Shown: positions 1-8,227 of the stretch, piece by piece
Position numbering within the stretch: the first letter of the stretch is position 1
How the letters are laid out: every line of letters starts with the position of its first letter
Assembly: GCA_963812085.1 (NCBI GenBank)
Contig: CAWETL010000006.1
Location: 124,001-188,000 of the forward strand
Reading direction: 5' to 3'
Source of the DNA: SPDF01 sp963812085
GTDB lineage: Bacteria > Gemmatimonadota > Gemmatimonadetes > Gemmatimonadales > GWC2-71-9
Length of the DNA stretch: 64,000 nt
Made by a program: the position numbers and the translations under genes
Notes under the pieces: model-generated
What the model was told of the DNA's origin: nothing
Seen by the model: only the letters and a program-made list of their open reading frames with translations
Databases searched by the model: none

Positions 1-2
1 AG

Positions 3-1103
3 CATCTCACGCCCGACCTGCTGGCCCGGCCCGCCCGGTATGCCGCGCGCGTCGTGGCGCGGGAACGCCTCCGCCGGGTGCGCCTGGCGGCGCCGCCCCA
101 GGACGAGCCGCTCGGCGAGGACGCCCTTCACGACTTCCGTGTCGCGCTCCGGCGGCTCCGGACCTGGCTCCGCGCGTTCGGCCTCGAACTGGACGACACC
201 GTCGGCCGGGGTACGCTCCGCCGACTCCGCCGGCTTTCCCGGCGCACCGGGCAGGCACGGGATCTCGAGGTCCAGCTCCTCTGGCTCACGCATCCGACCG
301 TCCGGCTCGGCCCCCTCGCCTCCTCGGCCGCCGGGACACTGGCGGACCGGCTGCAGCTGGAGCAGGCCGCGGCGCTCGCCCGGGCACTCGAACTGATCAC
401 CGGTGAGCTCCCCGGCGCCGGACGCAAGCTCGACAAGCAGCTCAGGCGTTATGAGGTACGGGTACAACTCGAGACCGAGCGCCACGACCCCACGATGGCG
501 GTCAGCCTCGGCCGCCTGCTCCGGAAGGGTGCCGCAGAGGTGCGTGCGGCCCTCGGCAAGGTGACCGCTCCCGACCGGGCGCTGGAAGCGCACCAGGCGA
601 GGCTCGCGGTCAAGCACCTCCGGTATCTGCTCGAATCGCTGGGAGAGGTGTACCGGGGCGGCGCCCGCGCGGCCGGGAGGCTCGCCAGCCTGCAGGACGC
701 CCTCGGGGTGCTGCACGACCGGCACGTGCTGCTCGATCGCGTGGCCCGGGAAATCCTGCTGCACGGCTCCGCGCGGAGGAAGCCGCACGGCGCAACGAGC
801 GAGTCGGCGACCCGCCCGCCCACCCGGCGGGCCTACGCCGCGCTGCACGCTGCGCTCGACCGCGCCGCGACATCCGAGTTCCGCAGGGTGCTCCGGCTGG
901 CCAGGAGCGGGGCGTCCACCGCGGCGCTCGCCACGGTGGATCGCCTGGCCGCCCTTCTCGGCGGCGACAACAAGCCACCCGAGCCTCTGGCAGCGCCGGA
1001 CGACGTCGCCCCCGCGCCGGCCACCGACAGCCTGGACACCGGCTGGTCGCCGGAGTTCGAGGAAATCCCGATGGCCACCTCTGTGCCCGGAGCGGAGAAC
1101 TGA
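3..1103 (+). CDS. CHAD domain protein (5' end outside the window)
   Basis: The frame is open to the left edge and conserved sequence begins at once, so the true start is upstream; the GTG at 54 lies inside the domain. CHAD is an all-helical, conserved-histidine domain that binds inorganic polyphosphate. Its signature HDFRVALRRLRTWLRAF is near the visible N-terminus and a second basic stretch, HQARLAVKHLRYLLESL, about 180 residues later. The last 100 residues are low-complexity, rich in Ala, Pro and acidic residues. No CYTH (triphosphatase) domain is visible in the part seen. The stop overlaps the next start by one base (TGATG), implying co-translation. Family call is firm; the substrate role is known only from the family. 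Confidence 0.85.
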   Translation, partial: HLTPDLLARPARYAARVVARERLRRVRLAAPPQDEPLGEDALHDFRVALRRLRTWLRAFGLELDDTVGRGTLRRLRRLSRRTGQARDLEVQLLWLTHPTVRLGPLASSAAGTLADRLQLEQAAALARALELITGELPGAGRKLDKQLRRYEVRVQLETERHDPTMAVSLGRLLRKGAAEVRAALGKVTAPDRALEAHQARLAVKHLRYLLESLGEVYRGGARAAGRLASLQDALGVLHDRHVLLDRVAREILLHGSARRKPHGATSESATRPPTRRAYAALHAALDRAATSEFRRVLRLARSGASTAALATVDRLAALLGGDNKPPEPLAAPDDVAPAPATDSLDTGWSPEFEEIPMATSVPGAEN

Positions 1104-2287
1104 TGGGCCCGAATTCCCTCATTCGCGCGGCCTCGATCGCGGCGATGGCCACCGTGATTGCGTCGGCGCCGGCATGGAGCCAGGACCGGCCACGTCCCCG
1201 GGCGGTCGGCGTCGCCCCCGGGGTCCTCCCCCCCGGGCCGTTCAACGCGATCACCGACGTGCCCGGCGTCCTGGTGGGACAGACCACGCTCCGCATCGGG
1301 GATTCCGTTCGCACCGGGGTGACGGCAATCCTCCCCCACGGTGGCAACCTGTACCAGGATCGCGTGCCGGCGGCGGTGCACGTCATCAACGGCTTCGGCA
1401 AGCTGCTCGGCACCACGCAGCTCACCGAACTGGGCGAACTCGAGACTCCCATCCTTCTCACCTGCACCCTCTGCGTCTGGAGGGCGGCGGACGCCATGGT
1501 CGCCTACCTGCTGGACCAGCCGGGGATGGGCGGGGTCCGCTCGATCAATCCCGTCGTAGGGGAAACCAACGACGGCTACCTCAACGCCATCCGGTCGCGC
1601 CCGATCACGCCGCAGGACGTGGTGGCCGCACTGACCAGCGCCCGGAGCGGACCGGTGGTCGAGGGAAGCGTCGGGGCGGGAACAGGCACCATCACGCTGG
1701 GATGGAAGGGCGGGATCGGCACCTCGTCCCGCCACGTCGCGATGGGGGACAGCGCCTGGACGGTGGGCGTCCTCGTGCAGACCAACTTCGGCGGGAGCCG
1801 CGACCTCATCCTGATGGGGGTACCGGTCGGCCGGCTCCTCGGCCGGGACGGCGTGACCGGCCCCGCGCGTTCGCAGGGCGTGAAGGGATCGGTCATGATC
1901 GTGGTCGCCACCGACGCGCCGCTCTCGGACCGGAATCTCGAGCGGCTTGCCTCGCGGGCCGCGCTCGGGCTGGGGCGGACCGGTGCGATCGCGGGCAACG
2001 GATCCGGCGATTACGTGCTGGCCTTCTCGACCAACCTCGCCGTGCGCCGACGTGCGGGGATGCCGCTCCAACAAGCCACCGAACTCGCGAACGACGCCAT
2101 GAGTCCGCTCTTCGCGGGCGTCGTCGAGGCCACCGAGGAGGCGATCGACAACGCCCTCTTCGCGGCCACGACCACCAGCGCCAACGGCAACAGCGTCGAG
2201 GCCCTGCCGATCGACGAGGTCCTGGCGCTGCTGCGGGCGCGAGGAGCGCTGGCCGCCCCGGTCGCGGCCCCGGCGACGCGTCCTTAG
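1103..2287 (+). CDS. P1 family peptidase (DmpA/L-aminopeptidase-D-esterase type), secreted
   Basis: This is a self-processing N-terminal-nucleophile hydrolase of family S58. A Sec signal peptide covers about residues 1-27 (cleavage after AWSQ). The VGVLVQTNFG block carries the conserved Asn (about 228). The Gly-Ser autocleavage site is in GVKGSVMIVVATDAP (Ser about 263), which becomes the nucleophile of the beta chain. The 394-residue length is normal for the family. Members release N-terminal D- or L-amino acids, amides or beta-amino acids, so the natural substrate is open. It is translationally coupled to the upstream CHAD gene, though no functional link is obvious. Confidence 0.9.
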   Translation: MGPNSLIRAASIAAMATVIASAPAWSQDRPRPRAVGVAPGVLPPGPFNAITDVPGVLVGQTTLRIGDSVRTGVTAILPHGGNLYQDRVPAAVHVINGFGKLLGTTQLTELGELETPILLTCTLCVWRAADAMVAYLLDQPGMGGVRSINPVVGETNDGYLNAIRSRPITPQDVVAALTSARSGPVVEGSVGAGTGTITLGWKGGIGTSSRHVAMGDSAWTVGVLVQTNFGGSRDLILMGVPVGRLLGRDGVTGPARSQGVKGSVMIVVATDAPLSDRNLERLASRAALGLGRTGAIAGNGSGDYVLAFSTNLAVRRRAGMPLQQATELANDAMSPLFAGVVEATEEAIDNALFAATTTSANGNSVEALPIDEVLALLRARGALAAPVAAPATRP

Positions 2288-2325
2288 CATCTTCGGCCAC
2301 CCCACGACCACCCAGGTACCGCGCC

Positions 2326-2664
2326 ATGGTCTTCTTCTTCGACTTCGTCAAGATCTACGCCCAGGGGATCGCCTACCTGTGGCCCATCATCGTGGTGCTC
2401 CTCGGCACGATCATCACCCTCGGCCTCAGGATCGGAAGCCTTGAAGGATGGACGCCGGTCGATTCCCTCTATTTCGCCTTCATCACGGCGACGTCGGTGG
2501 GCTACGGGGACCTGCTGCCGACGAAGACTCGGGCGAAAGTGATTTCGATCCTCATCGCTCTCGTCGGGATCCTGCTCACCGGGTTGGTGGTCGCGATCGG
2601 ACTGGAGGCGGCGGCACATGCATTCCGCGAGGCCCGCGGCGCCAGCGCCCCGATCGGGCCCTGA
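2326..2664 (+). CDS. Two-helix potassium channel subunit
   Basis: A minimal KcsA-like pore protein of 112 residues: M1 (about residues 14-35), a pore loop with the selectivity filter TATSVGYGDLLP, then M2 (about 70-92). TxxTVGYGD-type filters select K+; tetramerisation in the inner membrane is expected from the family. There is no RCK/TrkA-N ligand-binding domain, so gating is not evident. The ATG at 2326 was chosen because the hydrophobic M1 begins directly after it; the frame is open much further upstream only as a shadow of the P1 peptidase. Confidence 0.88.
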   Translation: MVFFFDFVKIYAQGIAYLWPIIVVLLGTIITLGLRIGSLEGWTPVDSLYFAFITATSVGYGDLLPTKTRAKVISILIALVGILLTGLVVAIGLEAAAHAFREARGASAPIGP

Positions 2665-2700
2665 GCATGGTTGCCGTGGGGCGCCCGCAGTGGAATCGCC

Positions 2701-3036
2701 GTGCCCGCTGACGAAGCGCTGGCGGCGCGCGTCCGTGCCGCCCTGGGGGGCACCCCCGGGCTCGACGAGAAGCCGATGTTCGGCAGTCTCTGCTTCCTGG
2801 TGCATGGGCATCTCTGCGCCGGGATCGTCGGCAGCACCCTCATGGTGCGGCTGGGGCCCGAGGACCACGCCGACGCGCTAGTCCAGCCCGGCGTGCGGCC
2901 GATGGACTTCACCGGCGGCCCGACGAGCGGGTTGGTGTTCGTCGACCCGTCGGCGCTGTCCACGGACGACATGCTCGCGGCCTGGCTGACGCGCGGCGCG
3001 CGCTACACTTCGACACTCATCCCGAAGAAGGTGTAG
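2701..3036 (+). CDS. TfoX/Sxy N-terminal domain protein
   Basis: A 111-residue protein matching the stand-alone TfoX N-terminal domain: KPMFGSLCFLVHGHLCAGIVG near residues 20-40, then FTGGPTSGLVFVDPSAL, ending ARYTSTLIPKK. In gamma-proteobacteria TfoX/Sxy activates competence genes, but short single-domain forms like this are common and of unknown role. The GTG at 2701 is preferred because the family begins just before ALAARVRAAL; an in-frame TTG at 2671 would add ten atypical residues. Confidence 0.75.
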   Translation: MPADEALAARVRAALGGTPGLDEKPMFGSLCFLVHGHLCAGIVGSTLMVRLGPEDHADALVQPGVRPMDFTGGPTSGLVFVDPSALSTDDMLAAWLTRGARYTSTLIPKKV

Positions 3037-3155
3037 GCCGGGCCTGCCGTCATCCGTGCGTCCGACCGACTATCTTTGGGTCCGGCCAACCGTACCACGG
3101 CCGGGTGCATCCGTCCCCCCATCGGCCAGCCTGCCCAGCATCGCCGGGAGCGTTC

Positions 3156-3491
3156 ATGTCACTCTACAAGCCGCAGCAGCGTCACATCACCGTGCGCAAC
3201 CGCGAACTGCATTTCGTGTCGTACGAGGCGCTGCCTGCCGACGCAAAGCACCACGGCGATGCGCAGCCCGAAATGTGGTACCTGATGCGTGCGGGCCGGC
3301 GCTGGGCGGTCATGGCCCGCGATCCGGAGCAGACGGTCGAGCAGACCGACGCGATCCTGCGGCAGTGGGCCGAGGCGAACGCCTGCAGCGACGAACCGCC
3401 CCCGGTGGTCGTCAAGCCGGCTGAGCACCGCCCCCGGATCAAGAGCCGGGAGAGCTGGTGGGGACCAGGCGAGGGACGACAGGCCAGCTGA
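3156..3491 (+). CDS. Conserved hypothetical protein, 111 aa
   Basis: I do not recognise a family. It is a soluble, charged protein with no signal peptide or membrane segment. Residues 45-62 (MWYLMRAGRRWAVMA) look like a beta-hairpin, followed by an acidic helix (EQTVEQTDAILRQWAEANA) and a Pro/Arg-rich tail. The ATG at 3156 follows a GGGAG ribosome-binding site at about 8 bases. It stands alone, followed by a strong hairpin at 3535-3564. Confidence 0.6.
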   Translation: MSLYKPQQRHITVRNRELHFVSYEALPADAKHHGDAQPEMWYLMRAGRRWAVMARDPEQTVEQTDAILRQWAEANACSDEPPPVVVKPAEHRPRIKSRESWWGPGEGRQAS

Positions 3492-3534
3492 CGCCGATCC
3501 GCGGCCGGGCCCACCGACCGCCGAACCGGACCCG

Positions 3535-3564
3535 CCGCCCACCCCGCCTCGCCGGGGTGGGCGG
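3535..3564. terminator. Perfect 12-bp stem hairpin
   Basis: Arms CCGCCCACCCCG and CGGGGTGGGCGG with a 6-base loop, about 45 bases after the 3156-3491 gene and before the M24 peptidase. No long T-run follows, so it may be a weak or Rho-assisted terminator. Confidence 0.5.
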
Positions 3565-3675
3565 TGCGCATTTCAGGTCGGGGTCAGCCGACCCTCGCCC
3601 CCGGCGCCCCTCGGCAGTATTCTCACTCTGTCGCCTTGCTACCGACCGGCTTCCTCCGCGGGAGACCACCGTCGC

Positions 3676-4971
3676 ATGACCCTCGATCGCCGTCGCTTCA
3701 CCGGACTCATGGCCGGGCTGGTCGCCGGCTCGGTCCTCCGGCCGGACAGCACGGCCTCGGCAGGCACCGCCGCCCCCGCGCTCGATCCCTGCAACCTTCC
3801 CGCCCCGATCCAGGCACTCAAGCCGATGCGCGACGGCATCGTCCCGATCACGGCTGCCGAGCGCGGCGGGCGGGTCGAGCGGGCGCGGCAGTTGATGACC
3901 GAAGGCGGGTTCGCCGCCGTCGTCCTGGAGCCGGGGACGAATCTCTCCTACTACACCGGCGTGCGCTGGGGCCTCTCGGAGCGACCCTTCGTGGGGATCA
4001 TGCCCGCCCGCGGCGAATTGGCGTTCGTCTGCCCCGGGTTCGAGGAGGCGAGGGCGCGGGAAGGCATCCCGGCCGGCGCCGAAGTGCGGGTGTGGCAGGA
4101 AGACGAAAGTCCGTACGCGGTCATCGCGGCGATTCTGCGGGACCGCGGCCTGGCCACCGGCACCATCGGTGTGGAGGCACAGACCCGCTATTTCATTTCG
4201 GACGGCGTGCGGCGTGAGGCGCCGGCCGCGACCTACCTGAGCGCCGATCCCGTCACGGTTGGATGCCGTTCGATCAAGTCGCCGGCCGAGCTGGCACTGA
4301 TGCAGCGCGCGAACGACATGACGGTCGCCGCCTTCGCCGCGGCCTTCGCCACGCTGCACGAGGGGATGACGCAGTACGAGCTGTCCGAGAACATGTCCGA
4401 GGCGATGACACGCCTCGGCGGCCGTGAACCGTGGGCCCTCGTCGGACTCGGGCAGGCCTCCGCGTTCCCGCATGGGACGCAAGCCCCCCAGAGCCTCAAG
4501 GAGGGCGACATCGTCCTGCTCGACGCCGGCTGCAGCGTGCAAGGGTATCAGTCCGACATCACGCGGACCACGGTCTACGGGAAGCCGACGGCCCGGCAGA
4601 CAGAGGTGTGGAATTTGGAACGGCGGGCGCAGGACGCGGCCCTCGCCGCAGCGCAGCCCGGCGCGACCTGCGGTTCGGTGGACGCCGCGGCGCGGAAGGT
4701 GATCACCGACGCCGGCTTCGGGCCGGGGTACGCCGTCCCCGGCCTGCCCCACCGGACCGGGCACGGCATCGGAATGGAGGGCCACGAGGCACCGAACTTC
4801 GTGAAGGGCAGCCCCGTCGTGATCCAGGCGGGGATGTGCTTCAGCGACGAGCCCACGATCGCCATCTACGGCGAGTTCGGCATCCGGCTCGAGGACTGCA
4901 TGCATATCACCGAGTCGGGGCCGAAGTTCTTCTCCCCGCAGGCACCCGCGATCGACCGACCGTTTCCCTGA
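3676..4971 (+). CDS. M24 family aminopeptidase (Xaa-Pro aminopeptidase-like), Tat-exported
   Basis: A 431-residue metallopeptidase. The N-terminus has a twin-arginine signal (DRRRFTGLMAGLVAG), so it is probably exported folded with its metals. Residues ~55-190 form the creatinase/prolidase N-terminal domain. The pita-bread domain follows with the five dinuclear-metal ligands: Asp in LLDAGCSV, Asp in SDITRTTVYG, His in PHRTGHGIGMEGHE, Glu in CFSDEPTI and Glu in GIRLEDCMHIT. Family members cut N-terminal Xaa-Pro bonds using two Mn or Co ions. The ATG at 3676 was chosen because it begins the Tat signal; the open frame upstream is not conserved-looking. Confidence 0.9.
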   Translation: MTLDRRRFTGLMAGLVAGSVLRPDSTASAGTAAPALDPCNLPAPIQALKPMRDGIVPITAAERGGRVERARQLMTEGGFAAVVLEPGTNLSYYTGVRWGLSERPFVGIMPARGELAFVCPGFEEARAREGIPAGAEVRVWQEDESPYAVIAAILRDRGLATGTIGVEAQTRYFISDGVRREAPAATYLSADPVTVGCRSIKSPAELALMQRANDMTVAAFAAAFATLHEGMTQYELSENMSEAMTRLGGREPWALVGLGQASAFPHGTQAPQSLKEGDIVLLDAGCSVQGYQSDITRTTVYGKPTARQTEVWNLERRAQDAALAAAQPGATCGSVDAAARKVITDAGFGPGYAVPGLPHRTGHGIGMEGHEAPNFVKGSPVVIQAGMCFSDEPTIAIYGEFGIRLEDCMHITESGPKFFSPQAPAIDRPFP

Positions 4972-4987
4972 GCCGTTCGGAGTCTCC

Positions 4988-5272
4988 ATGGACCGACAGT
5001 CCCTCGCGCTGATGATTCCCATCATGGCCCTGATGATCCCCATCGCGGCGATCGTCATGACCGGCATCCAGAGAATCGCGAGGACGCACCTGGAGGAGGC
5101 CAAGGTCCGGGCGGGTGCCGTGCCCGACGGCGCCGCCGCGGAACTGGAGCAGATGCGCCTCGACATGGAGCAGGTCCGGCACGAGCTCGCCGACGTGCAG
5201 GAGCGGCTCGACTTCACCGAGCGCCTGCTTGCGCAGCGGCGGGACGCCGAACGACTGCCTGGGGCTCTGTGA
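4988..5272 (+). CDS. Small membrane protein with coiled coil, PspB-like
   Basis: A 94-residue protein with one hydrophobic helix (about 7-27, rich in Met and Ile), then an amphipathic coiled coil (AELEQMRLDMEQVRHELADV and onward). This matches PspB in architecture: a short inner-membrane anchor with a cytosolic leucine-zipper-like helix that works with PspC to release PspF or bind PspA. No pspA or pspC is in the window, so the call is by architecture only. Its stop overlaps the next gene's GTG start. Confidence 0.5.
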   Translation: MDRQSLALMIPIMALMIPIAAIVMTGIQRIARTHLEEAKVRAGAVPDGAAAELEQMRLDMEQVRHELADVQERLDFTERLLAQRRDAERLPGAL

Positions 5273-5730
5273 TCCCCATCGGCGCCCGCTCGATCGGGCC
5301 GGCCCGCGCTTGGCGGAACGCCGCCTTGGCGGCGAGTCTCTGCCTTTCGGCCTGCGCCATGCCGACAGAGAGCGCCGGTGGACTGGCGGCGCCCTACCAG
5401 TACACGGCCAGTGGGGCGGCCGGCGGCGTCCTCGTGTCCGGCGAACTCACCCTCACGGTCACTGACGACTCCATCGTGTCCGGCAGCTGGTCCACCAGGT
5501 GGGCCCCCGGCGCCGACACGACCAGCGAGGTGGGTCCGCAGGTCGGGCACGGGACACTCGCCGGCACGCTGCACCAGGGCGCCCTCCTGCTCGACCTCAC
5601 TCCCGGCAACGCCGACAACAACGCCGTCCTGCAGGGTACGTGGTCGGGGAACACGATTGCGGGCGCCTGGACGTGGATCACGATCACGGGCCCGCGAATC
5701 ACGGGATCGTTCAGCGCCGTCAAACCCTGA
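5269..5730 (+). CDS. Lipoprotein of unknown function
   Basis: A 153-residue protein with a signal peptide ending in the lipobox LSAC (Cys about 29). The mature part is beta-rich with alternating Gly/Thr and recurring turns (VSGSWSTRW, LQGTWSGNTIAGAWTW, ITGSFSAVKP), suggesting a small beta-barrel or sandwich on the outer membrane or cell surface. GTG start overlaps the upstream stop (GTGA), so it is co-translated with the PspB-like gene. No catalytic motif is visible. Confidence 0.65.
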   Translation: MIPIGARSIGPARAWRNAALAASLCLSACAMPTESAGGLAAPYQYTASGAAGGVLVSGELTLTVTDDSIVSGSWSTRWAPGADTTSEVGPQVGHGTLAGTLHQGALLLDLTPGNADNNAVLQGTWSGNTIAGAWTWITITGPRITGSFSAVKP

Positions 5731-5747
5731 AGAGAAATGCGCCTGCC

Positions 5748-6119
5748 ATGACGACTCCGCAGCGCCTCCTCGGTTCCGTGGGACCCGCCGCCATTGGGCT
5801 GGCGCTCGCGGCCTGCTCCGCCGCGGCGGGCAGCGGCAATTTTCCCACCTCGGTCCTTCCCACGATGCCAAAGGACGCGCCCGCGCACTTCGTCCCCGCC
5901 GACTCCACGAAGACGCTCGTACGCGCCGACACGTCCAGCGCGGCGCCCTGCATCAGCCCCATGAAGGACCCGCAGACCGGGGTCGAGATAATCCTGGTGC
6001 GATCGGAAAACGGCGTGGGCGACTACCTGGCCCCGAGCGGCTCGTATGGAATTCCCGACGGGCAGTTGCTCAGGCTGGAATGCAGTTCCGGGGAGGTGCT
6101 CGGCCTGGTGCGCCGCTAG
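5748..6119 (+). CDS. Lipoprotein of unknown function
   Basis: A 123-residue protein with an N-terminal signal and lipobox (LALAAC, Cys about 23). The mature part has two further cysteines (AAPCISPM and RLECSSGE) that could form a disulfide. Start ATG 5748 is in frame with the signal peptide; the ATG at 5737 is not. It lies 17 bases after the preceding lipoprotein and is probably co-transcribed with it. No family recognised. Confidence 0.6.
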   Translation: MTTPQRLLGSVGPAAIGLALAACSAAAGSGNFPTSVLPTMPKDAPAHFVPADSTKTLVRADTSSAAPCISPMKDPQTGVEIILVRSENGVGDYLAPSGSYGIPDGQLLRLECSSGEVLGLVRR

Positions 6120-6126
6120 CGCGAGC

Positions 6127-6153
6127 GACCGGCCCCCGAGGCCGGGGCCGGTC
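6127..6153. terminator. Bidirectional hairpin between convergent genes
   Basis: 10-bp perfect stem GACCGGCCCC / GGGGCCGGTC with a 7-base loop, placed between the stop of the plus-strand lipoprotein (6119) and the stop of the minus-strand DUF2231 gene (6171). Confidence 0.6.
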
Positions 6154-6170
6154 ACAGGCGAGTCACCGGC

Positions 6171-6692
6171 TCAATCGTCGTCCTTCACTCCCCCGCGCTC
6201 GGTGCCGGATTCGCCACCCTCCCCACCGGCCGCACCGCTGAGCTGGGAAATGCCGGGCGAGGTGGCGCTGCCGTAGACGATCGTGCCGCCAGAGTGGCCG
6301 ACCTGGTAGCCGGCCACCAGCAGGCCGAGGGTCGCGGCCGTCGCCACGAGCCGGGCGCCACGTCCCGCGGCGCCTCGGACCAGGCCGGCGGCCGAGAGCA
6401 CGAAGACGATGCCCGAGAACAGCAGGAACCGCTCGCCCGCCTCCTCGTGCGTCTCGAGCGTCTGCTCTCCCACGACATCCTCGGCCCGGTCCTCCTGCGC
6501 CTGGCCGGTCTGGAGAGCGGCCCATGCACTCAGGGCCAACGCGCCTGCGAGGACCACGGGAACCGCCCAGGCGCGGAGCGGCGCCGCGCCGCGATGGAGC
6601 GCCCAGAGCGCGCCGAGCGCGGCGAGTGGCAGAAGGGTCATCAGGACAATCGGGAAGTGAACGACGGCCGGGTGCAGGGGATCGGGCAACAC
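6171..6692 (-). CDS. DUF2231 family membrane protein
   Basis: A 173-residue polytopic protein beginning MLPDPLHPAVVHFPIVLM, the hallmark of DUF2231 with its paired histidines at the membrane face. Four hydrophobic segments are visible (about 10-30, 42-60, 92-110, 118-135). An acidic stretch (EDRAEDVVGEQTLETHEEAGER) lies between TM2 and TM3. Members often neighbour cytochromes or c-type electron carriers, and the histidines suggest haem or metal binding, but no function is established. The C-terminal tail is hydrophilic and Gly-rich. Confidence 0.85.
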   Translation of the reverse strand: MLPDPLHPAVVHFPIVLMTLLPLAALGALWALHRGAAPLRAWAVPVVLAGALALSAWAALQTGQAQEDRAEDVVGEQTLETHEEAGERFLLFSGIVFVLSAAGLVRGAAGRGARLVATAATLGLLVAGYQVGHSGGTIVYGSATSPGISQLSGAAGGEGGESGTERGGVKDDD

Positions 6693-6823
6693 AGTGAGCC
6701 TCCAGGGCGTGAGTGATGCGCCACGCTACGCTGGCCCCCGGGATGCCACAATCCGACAATTGACCTGTCTGGCGGGGCGACCGGCGCTTTAGGCCCGCCT
6801 CCGACGGATGACGGAGGAGCAAG

Positions 6824-7366
6824 ATGGACGGCGGCGAAGAACGCTCGATCCAGCGCACGGTCGCTATCCTGCTGGTACTCATCGCGATAGCCGGAAGCAT
6901 CGACCTCGCGCTGGATCGGCCCCAGCAGTGGCTGTCCTTTCATGTCCTCTACGAACTGGCCCTGGTCATCGGGGCACTCAGCACGGCGGCCTGGCTGGCA
7001 CGCGAGTGGCGGGGTGCGGTAGCGGCTAACCGGGAGCTTCGGTTGAGCCTTGCGGAACGGAAGGCGGAGCGCGATGCCTGGCGCGCCAGCGCGGAGCAGA
7101 CGCTCGCCGGGCTGGGTGCCGCCATCGACGCGCAGTTCACCGCGTGGGGACTCACCCCGGCGGAGCGCGAGGTGGCGCTGCTGGTGCTCCAGGGGCACGG
7201 CCACAAGGAGATCGCGGCGCGCACCGGAAGGAGCGAGCGGACGGTGCGGCAGCACGCCGCCGCGGCCTACGAAAAGGCCGGCCTCGGCGGGCGCGCCGAG
7301 CTGGCCGCGTTCTTCCTGGAAGGCGTCATGCTTCCGGCCCCACGCTCCCCGACCCAGACGGCATGA
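6824..7366 (+). CDS. Membrane-anchored LuxR-type regulator
   Basis: A 180-residue protein with two N-terminal transmembrane helices (about 10-28 and 42-60), a helical linker (ELRLSLAERKAERDAW), and a C-terminal LuxR helix-turn-helix: WGLTPAEREVALLVLQGHGHKEIAARTGRS, then RTVRQHAAAAYEKAGLGGRAEL. There is no receiver domain, so the signal is presumably sensed by the membrane part or by the partner protein encoded next. GGAGGAG lies just upstream of the ATG. It overlaps the following gene by ATGA. Confidence 0.85.
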   Translation: MDGGEERSIQRTVAILLVLIAIAGSIDLALDRPQQWLSFHVLYELALVIGALSTAAWLAREWRGAVAANRELRLSLAERKAERDAWRASAEQTLAGLGAAIDAQFTAWGLTPAEREVALLVLQGHGHKEIAARTGRSERTVRQHAAAAYEKAGLGGRAELAAFFLEGVMLPAPRSPTQTA

Positions 7367-8010
7367 TCCCCGCGGACGGCACCACCGCGCTCACCGATGC
7401 CGCGCTGGCGTTTCTCGTCCTCGCGGGGATGATCTGGCTCCATCGCAGCGCTCCCCCCTCCGTGCTTCGCTCCACGTGGCTCGCGGCGCTCGGTGCGTTC
7501 GGCCTCGCGGCGGCCCTCGGGGCCATCGCCCATGGGGTGTCGCTACCTGCCGCGACGCTGGAACTGCTCTGGCAGCCGCTCTTCCTGTCCCTCGGTGTGG
7601 CCGTGGCACTCTTCGTGGTCGCCGCCGTGGGAGCGGCCCGGGGGGATGTCGCGTCCCGCCGTGCGCGGCCCTGGCTGCTCGCCGCCGCCGGCGTCTTCTA
7701 CCTGCTCACCCGCGCCACGCATGGAGATTTCCTGGTCTTCGTGGTCTATGAGGCGGCGGGGATACTCTTCGCGCTGGGCGTGCACGCCCGTCTCGCCCGG
7801 AAGGGGTGGCGGGGGGCCGGCTGGGTGGCGGCGGGGTTGGCGATCAGCCTGGCGGCGGGCGCCGCCCAGGCCGTGGATACTCTCACGCTCCACCTGGTCT
7901 GGACCTTCGACCACAACGGCGTCTATCATCTGCTGCAGGGGGCCGGCCTCGCCGTGCTCCTCGTCGGGCTCGGGCGCATGCTCACCCGGGTGGACAGGGG
8001 CGCCGCCTGA
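7363..8010 (+). CDS. Polytopic membrane protein, about 7 TM, partner of the membrane LuxR
   Basis: A 215-residue almost wholly hydrophobic protein with about seven membrane segments. Polar residues cluster near its end (TFDHNGVYHLLQ, with Asp, His and His), as in small 7-TM hydrolase- or sensor-like proteins. It resembles uncharacterised DUF6962-type proteins, but I cannot confirm that. The ATG overlaps the LuxR stop (ATGA), which argues that the two proteins function together, for example as a sensor/regulator pair. Confidence 0.65.
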   Translation: MIPADGTTALTDAALAFLVLAGMIWLHRSAPPSVLRSTWLAALGAFGLAAALGAIAHGVSLPAATLELLWQPLFLSLGVAVALFVVAAVGAARGDVASRRARPWLLAAAGVFYLLTRATHGDFLVFVVYEAAGILFALGVHARLARKGWRGAGWVAAGLAISLAAGAAQAVDTLTLHLVWTFDHNGVYHLLQGAGLAVLLVGLGRMLTRVDRGAA

Positions 8011-8047
8011 CCCCACCGACCGCGCATTTCACTCACGGAGCGCCTTC

Positions 8048-8227
8048 ATGAAGTTCAATCCCCGGATCTGGATCCCGATCGCCCAGTTCCTGACCGTGGT
8101 GAACGTCGGCGCCGTCTACTTCGCCGCGCGGAACACGGCACCCTGGGAAGCGGTCTTCCACGCGGCACTCGCCGTCGCCTTCACGGTCTGGGCGGACTGG
8201 CTCCGGGCCCGCGCCGGCGGCTACTGA
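8048..8227 (+). CDS. Small two-helix membrane protein, 59 aa
   Basis: A short protein with two hydrophobic stretches (about 8-26 and 31-49) and a basic C-terminus (WLRARAGGY). It follows the 7-TM gene by 37 bases with GGAG upstream of the ATG, so it may be the third gene of the LuxR operon. Not recognised. Confidence 0.55.
   Translation: MKFNPRIWIPIAQFLTVVNVGAVYFAARNTAPWEAVFHAALAVAFTVWADWLRARAGGY

Noticed and set aside
833..2311. 492-codon minus-strand frame
   Set aside because: Antisense of the P1 peptidase, which has its signal peptide and nucleophile motif on the plus strand.
3439..5871. 810-codon open frame on the minus strand
   Set aside because: Antisense of the M24 peptidase and neighbours; high GC leaves opposite frames open. 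Composition is Arg/Gly/Pro rich and no family motif appears.
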